A DNA stretch of 20,570 nt from Bacteroidota bacterium (GTDB lineage: Bacteria > Bacteroidota > Ignavibacteria > SZUA-365), in assembly GCA_023432805.1 (NCBI GenBank), contig JAEYUG010000012.1:1-20570 (forward strand). The letters run 5' to 3'. A program made the position numbers and the translations under genes. Within the stretch, counting starts at the first letter, position 1; every line of letters starts with the position of its first letter. The notes beneath the pieces are model-generated. The model worked only from the letters and a program-made list of their open reading frames with translations, was not told the DNA's origin and searched no databases. Below are positions 17,038 through 20,570 of the stretch, one piece after another.

Positions 17038-19509
17038 ATGTTCATTGAACTTGCTACCGGGACGGTTTCGGAAGTCCTTCCGAACGACCAGACCCGCTTC
17101 CAGTGCGTGCTGCACATCACCGCACCGCTCGAACTCCTCCACCGCATCGAACCGGGTGCGCTCGTCGCCGCGGAGAATCTGCTCTCCACCACCAAGGAGA
17201 AGCGCTACACCGTCCTGCAGGTGGTCAGCGCGTTTCCCGTGCCGCCCGAAACCAAGACGCGACGCGTCAAGACCTCGGTGACGTTGCGCTGCGACGCCAC
17301 GCCGATGGGTCTTGAGATTGTTGATGAAGGCAAGAAGAAGGCTGCGGTGATCGGACAGGCGGATTCGTTCCCTGAATTCGGTGCTGCGGCCATGCTGCTT
17401 GACGATGAGACCTCCATGCGCGTCCTGCATCAGATCGCACCCGAGAGCCGCGTCGACGACAACGGCACACGCATCGATGTGGGACGGTACGCAACGCATG
17501 CCGATGTGACTGTGGGACTCGACTTCTCCTCGCTCGTGCGCGGCAACATTTCGATCATCAGCGCGCGTCCCCGCGCCCGCACGACGATCACCAACAATCT
17601 GATCACCGCACTGCTCGACAATCCGGCCTATCCCCTGCACATCGTCTACTGTGATGTCAACAACCAGGGTCTGCTATCATTGTCGAACCTGCTGCATTCG
17701 CACGACCGTGCACGAGTGCTCTGCCTCAATGACAAGTTCGTGCCCGCCAGCGTCTTCACCGCGCTGAAGACGCCGAACGACCGGCAGAACCACAAGCGTG
17801 CCGTCTACGACTATCTCGACATGATGATCCTCCCGTCCGTGCTCGAGCCCCGCCGGCATGACTTCACGTATGCAATCTCGTCGCTGCTGCGCAACAACAA
17901 ACTGTCGATCTATCGCGCGAATGAACTGACGATTGATCAGTTCATCAACGACATCCGCATCGACATCCTCGACGGTGTCGAGACCGAGGTCGAGGAGTAC
18001 ATCAACAAGCTGATGGACGGCATCGCGCAGACCTATCACGGCGAACGGTTCAGCGAGAAGAATACGCGCGACATCCTCGACATGATCGACGAGTTCAGCC
18101 AGGATTCGAAGAGCCATGCCTCGCGTCGTTCGATCTACGACCTTCGCGCGGAAGTGCAGTCCATCGCCGAAACCTATTCGAAGGACATTCCCTCCGGTGC
18201 ACGCCGCACGGTGCAGGACATCATCACCCACCTCAACGACGAGACCACCTCGAGCCTCCTCGTCGTGCAGGGGCAGAAGCACACCGACATCCTCCGCTTC
18301 GTCGGCACACTGTCGCAGGCCCTCGTCGATGAGCGGCTCAAGCGGCTGAAGATGCGCGTGCCCGTGCTCTTCATCTTCAACAACATCGACGAATACGTGC
18401 AGCGCAACGGCGGCATGCGCGAAAGCGGTGGCGAACGGTTCACCGAAATCCTCTCGACGCTCATCCAGAACGGACGCCGGCACGGACTCGGCTTCTGCGT
18501 CTCTGTTGAGCACGCCGGAACGCTCGACCGGCAGCTTACGCGCCGGATCGGATCGCACTTCATCGGACCCATCACTTTCCAGGAAGAGCCCGCACAGATC
18601 GCGCAGCTGCTCAATGTCAGCGAGGAGCTGCTGCGTCCCGCCGTGCATTACGAAGATGGACACTTCCTCTTCATGGCTGCGGACTCCCCGTATCACCGCC
18701 GCGTTCCTCTGCCGGTCACCATCAAGCGCAACATCGACGTCCTCCACACCTTCCTCGACGAACTGCTGGAAGAGCAGGAGCGTCGCCGCAAGGAGTATCA
18801 GGTGCAGGAAGATGAGCGCGCACGCCGTCAAGCCATCGAGCGCGATGAGCGCGTGAAGCGCGAGCAGGAACAGGCCGCACATGCCGCGAAGGAGCGGGCC
18901 GCGCAGGAAAAATCCGCACGCGAGCATCCTGCCCCCTCCCCGGCCCCTGAGAAGCCGCTGAGTCCCGAGAAGGCGCAGGGTTCCGAGAAGGCGCAGGGTC
19001 CCGAGAAAGTGCAAAGTCCTGAGAAGGCGCAGGGTCCCGAGAAGGCGCAGGGTGACGAAAAGGTGTCTTCCGGCGTCGAGGATGTTCCCGCAGCAGCAGA
19101 GGCGCCGGCCAAGGGCCGCAAGGAAACTCGTGGCAAGGAGCCTCGCGGCAAGGGTCGCGGAACCAAGCGCACTGATGCCCCGCCAGCAGCGGCTTCCGAA
19201 CCTGCCGTCGCTGCTGCCCCCGTGGTGTCTGCCGCATCGACAGCTCCGGTCGTCGATGCCGCCGCTTCCTCCCGGACAGCCCCTCCGCAGGAATCCCTCA
19301 CCTTCGAGCTGCGTTACGGCGGCTATGATTTCGACGAGGAGGGTGCAGATGCTGAGGATGGGGGAAATGACGCATCGTCGGGCGATGCCGCAGCCACCGG
19401 CGAAGATGGCCAGGCACGTGACGCTGCCCGTGATGGCGCTCGCAAGCGTGGAAGCCGTGGTGGCCGCGGTCGCCGCCGTTCGTCGAAGAAGAAGCCGCCC
19501 CAGGCCTGA
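17038..19509 (+). CDS. Large HerA/FtsK-like protein with degenerate P-loop and basic tail
   Basis: An 823-residue protein I read as a divergent HerA-type ATPase. Residues 1-75 look like the HAS-barrel (TGTVSEV and later IEPGALVAAEN and YTVLQVV). At the Walker A place is ISIISARPRARTT (171-183): the glycines and the lysine are replaced (A180, R181), although T182/T183 remain. CDVNNQG (205-211) stands where HerA has a first acidic motif, VLFIFNNIDEYV (443-454) matches Walker B with D451/E452, and GLGFCVSVEHAG (483-494) matches the 'GlglvlatQRps' sensor region with EH instead of QR. From 572 a coiled coil rich in E, R and K runs to about 630, then PEKAQG repeats and an Arg/Gly/Lys-rich tail ending in RGRRRSSKKKPPQA. 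It may be a non-catalytic or altered ATPase that binds nucleic acid. Function unknown. Confidence 0.65.
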   Translation: MFIELATGTVSEVLPNDQTRFQCVLHITAPLELLHRIEPGALVAAENLLSTTKEKRYTVLQVVSAFPVPPETKTRRVKTSVTLRCDATPMGLEIVDEGKKKAAVIGQADSFPEFGAAAMLLDDETSMRVLHQIAPESRVDDNGTRIDVGRYATHADVTVGLDFSSLVRGNISIISARPRARTTITNNLITALLDNPAYPLHIVYCDVNNQGLLSLSNLLHSHDRARVLCLNDKFVPASVFTALKTPNDRQNHKRAVYDYLDMMILPSVLEPRRHDFTYAISSLLRNNKLSIYRANELTIDQFINDIRIDILDGVETEVEEYINKLMDGIAQTYHGERFSEKNTRDILDMIDEFSQDSKSHASRRSIYDLRAEVQSIAETYSKDIPSGARRTVQDIITHLNDETTSSLLVVQGQKHTDILRFVGTLSQALVDERLKRLKMRVPVLFIFNNIDEYVQRNGGMRESGGERFTEILSTLIQNGRRHGLGFCVSVEHAGTLDRQLTRRIGSHFIGPITFQEEPAQIAQLLNVSEELLRPAVHYEDGHFLFMAADSPYHRRVPLPVTIKRNIDVLHTFLDELLEEQERRRKEYQVQEDERARRQAIERDERVKREQEQAAHAAKERAAQEKSAREHPAPSPAPEKPLSPEKAQGSEKAQGPEKVQSPEKAQGPEKAQGDEKVSSGVEDVPAAAEAPAKGRKETRGKEPRGKGRGTKRTDAPPAAASEPAVAAAPVVSAASTAPVVDAAASSRTAPPQESLTFELRYGGYDFDEEGADAEDGGNDASSGDAAATGEDGQARDAARDGARKRGSRGGRGRRRSSKKKPPQA
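18946..19071 (+). repeat. 18-bp in-frame tandem repeat, seven copies
   Basis: Units of 18 bp of the form CCCGAGAAGGCGCAGGGT encode PEKPLS, PEKAQG, SEKAQG, PEKVQS, PEKAQG, PEKAQG and DEKVSS. Copies two, five and six differ by at most a base or so, so recent slippage or unequal exchange is likely. The array separates the coiled coil from the basic tail of the HerA-like protein. Confidence 0.92.
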
Positions 19510-19523
19510 GCTGCATTCCCGCG

Positions 19524-20285
19524 ATGAAACTCGTCTCGTGGAACGTCAACGGCATCAGGGCCGTCGTCAAAAAGGGCTTCCTCGACTGGCTCGATGAAGC
19601 CCGGCCTGACATCCTCTGCCTGCAGGAAACCAAGGCGTCGGAGGATCAGCTCGGTGAGGATCTGTTGACGCCTCCCGGATACTATACCTACTGGCACTCC
19701 GGCGAAAAGAAGGGCTACAGCAGCGTGGCCACGTTCACACGAACGCGGCCTCTCGCGGTGCAGCGGGGACAGGATGTTCTGCCGCGCGACACTGAGGGGC
19801 GAATTCTGATGACCGAGTACCCTGATTTTCTGCTCTACAACATCTACTTCCCGAACGGGGGGCGTGGTGAGGAGCGTCTGCGCTACAAGCTGGAATTCTA
19901 CGACGAGATCCTCGAGCATTTCGAGAAGGCGCGCACGCGCAAGAGTCTGATCATCTGCGGTGACGTCAACACGGCACATCACGAGATCGACCTGAAGAAC
20001 CCGAAGGAGAACGTGAACAATTCGGGCTTCATGCCGATTGAGCGCGCCTGGCTCGACCGGCTGGTCGGCTGCGGGTATGTCGATACGTTCCGTCATCTCC
20101 ATCCGGAGGCGGTGGACCGGTATTCGTGGTGGGACGTGCGCACACGCGCACGCGAACGTAATGCGGGCTGGCGGATCGACTACTTCTTCGTGACCCCCGA
20201 CCTGCTGCCGCGCCTGCGTGCCGCTGAGATCTGGATGGATGTGACCGGATCAGATCACGCACCGGTGACGATCGACATCGACTGA
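19524..20285 (+). CDS. xth: Exodeoxyribonuclease III / AP endonuclease
   Basis: A 253-residue member of the exonuclease III/APE1 family, which cuts the backbone at abasic sites and removes 3' blocking groups in base-excision repair. All catalytic motifs are present: SWNVNG (5-10), LQETK with E35, YFPNG (108-112), GDVNTAH with D147 and N149, WRIDYFF with D219, and GSDHAP with D244 and H245. Length fits the family. It begins 14 bp after the HerA-like gene stops, without a clear ribosome binding site, so it is probably cotranscribed. A strong hairpin after the stop ends the unit. Confidence 0.96.
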   Translation: MKLVSWNVNGIRAVVKKGFLDWLDEARPDILCLQETKASEDQLGEDLLTPPGYYTYWHSGEKKGYSSVATFTRTRPLAVQRGQDVLPRDTEGRILMTEYPDFLLYNIYFPNGGRGEERLRYKLEFYDEILEHFEKARTRKSLIICGDVNTAHHEIDLKNPKENVNNSGFMPIERAWLDRLVGCGYVDTFRHLHPEAVDRYSWWDVRTRARERNAGWRIDYFFVTPDLLPRLRAAEIWMDVTGSDHAPVTIDID

Positions 20286-20296
20286 CCGCGGCACGC

Positions 20297-20314
20297 GGTT
20301 CGGAAGTCCGAACC
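20297..20314 (+). repeat. Short hairpin after xth
   Basis: GGTTCGG (20297-20303) and CCGAACC (20308-20314) pair perfectly around AAGT, 11 bp after the xth stop. No T-run follows; it may protect the 3' end or act with the next hairpin. Confidence 0.5.
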
Positions 20315-20335
20315 CTGCTTCATCACCCTGCAATG

Positions 20336-20373
20336 AACGACAACGGAGACGCTCGCGCGTCTCCGTTGTCGTT
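20336..20373. terminator. Bidirectional hairpin terminator between convergent genes
   Basis: AACGACAACGGAGACGC (20336-20352) pairs perfectly over 17 bp with 20357-20373, leaving a 4-nt loop. It lies between the xth stop (20285) and the stop of the opposing T9SS gene (20394), so it can serve both. The following T-run is short (TTT), so intrinsic strength is uncertain, but position and stem length support the role. Confidence 0.72.
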
Positions 20374-20391
20374 TGAAACCTGTTGTGCAGT

Positions 20392-20570
20392 CTACCGCGT
20401 GAGCACCATTCTGAGCATATGGGTGTAGAAGGGTGTTTCGATACGGTAGATGTAGGTACCGCTGGCAAGGCCGTCGGCCGTGAAGTCGAGCGCATGCACG
20501 CCCTGCTTCTGATCGCCATCCACCAGTGTCTTCACCGGACGACCCAGCGCGTCGTACACCACAAGACGCA
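20392..20570 (-). CDS. 3' end of a T9SS-cargo protein (type A sorting domain)
   Basis: Partial gene; its 5' part lies beyond the right edge of the window. The 59 visible codons encode the end of a Por/T9SS type A C-terminal domain: RLVVYDALGRPVKTLVDG, then HALDFTADGLASGTYIYRIE and a final strand ending in MLRMVLTR before TAG. The YDALGR and LASGTYIYRI blocks are the family's standard marks. The protein should be exported and sorted by T9SS; what its passenger domain does cannot be seen here. Confidence 0.9.
   Translation of the reverse strand, partial: RLVVYDALGRPVKTLVDGDQKQGVHALDFTADGLASGTYIYRIETPFYTHMLRMVLTR

Noticed and set aside
17677..19014. A 445-codon open frame on the minus strand opposite the HerA-like gene
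   Set aside because: It is leucine- and valine-rich antisense sequence. It starts inside the repeat array, whose antisense produces the LRLLGT-like repeats.

Overview
The window is about 20.6 kb of GC-rich (roughly 60% or more by eye), densely coding bacterial chromosome. Two proteins end in Por/type IX secretion (T9SS) type A sorting domains, which points to the Bacteroidota/Chlorobiota (FCB) group. A CruA/CruP-type lycopene cyclase homologue, high GC, and a promoter that satisfies both the sigma70 and the Bacteroidota -33/-7 patterns fit a lineage such as Ignavibacteria/Kapabacteria. That placement is an inference from gene content, not a phylogeny. I see no tRNA, rRNA, CRISPR array, insertion sequence or prophage gene.

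Layout. (1) 26-933, minus: a small TPR protein gene and pyrE, joined by an ATGA overlap, with a good promoter at 1011-1041. (2) 1207-2913, plus: a single CruA/CruP-family flavoprotein gene, divergent from the first unit. (3) 2977-15271, minus: eleven genes with gaps of -4 to about 110 bp, read from a promoter region near 15300. In transcription order they encode a membrane-anchored TPR protein, a GT9 glycosyltransferase, a DUF3108 envelope protein, a deoxyhypusine-synthase-like protein of unknown role, a CPBP membrane protease, a multi-zinc-ribbon/DUF2007 protein, CdsA, PyrG, a T9SS-secreted protein, DnaG primase and a PaaK/CapK-like adenylate-forming enzyme. (4) 15398-20285, plus: dnaX, a large HerA/FtsK-like protein with an eroded P-loop, and an exonuclease III gene; this looks like a DNA replication/repair unit. 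(5) 20392-20570, minus: the 3' end of a second T9SS cargo gene, convergent with the exonuclease gene across a strong hairpin terminator.

How the genes work together. Nucleotide supply (PyrE, PyrG), phospholipid synthesis (CdsA), envelope assembly (GT9, DUF3108, CPBP) and replication (DnaG, DnaX) are packed side by side. PyrG makes the CTP that CdsA consumes, and the two genes are adjacent. The dnaX - HerA-like - xth row is the most unusual part. DnaX seems to lack the domain that normally binds the polymerase alpha subunit. Its neighbour keeps the HerA-like body but has lost the Walker A glycine and lysine, and carries a long coiled-coil, repeat and basic tail.

A recurring oddity is short in-frame tandem repeats of 9, 15, 15 and 18 bp in four unrelated genes. 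There are also perfect palindromes at the 3' ends of pyrG and of the glycosyltransferase gene.
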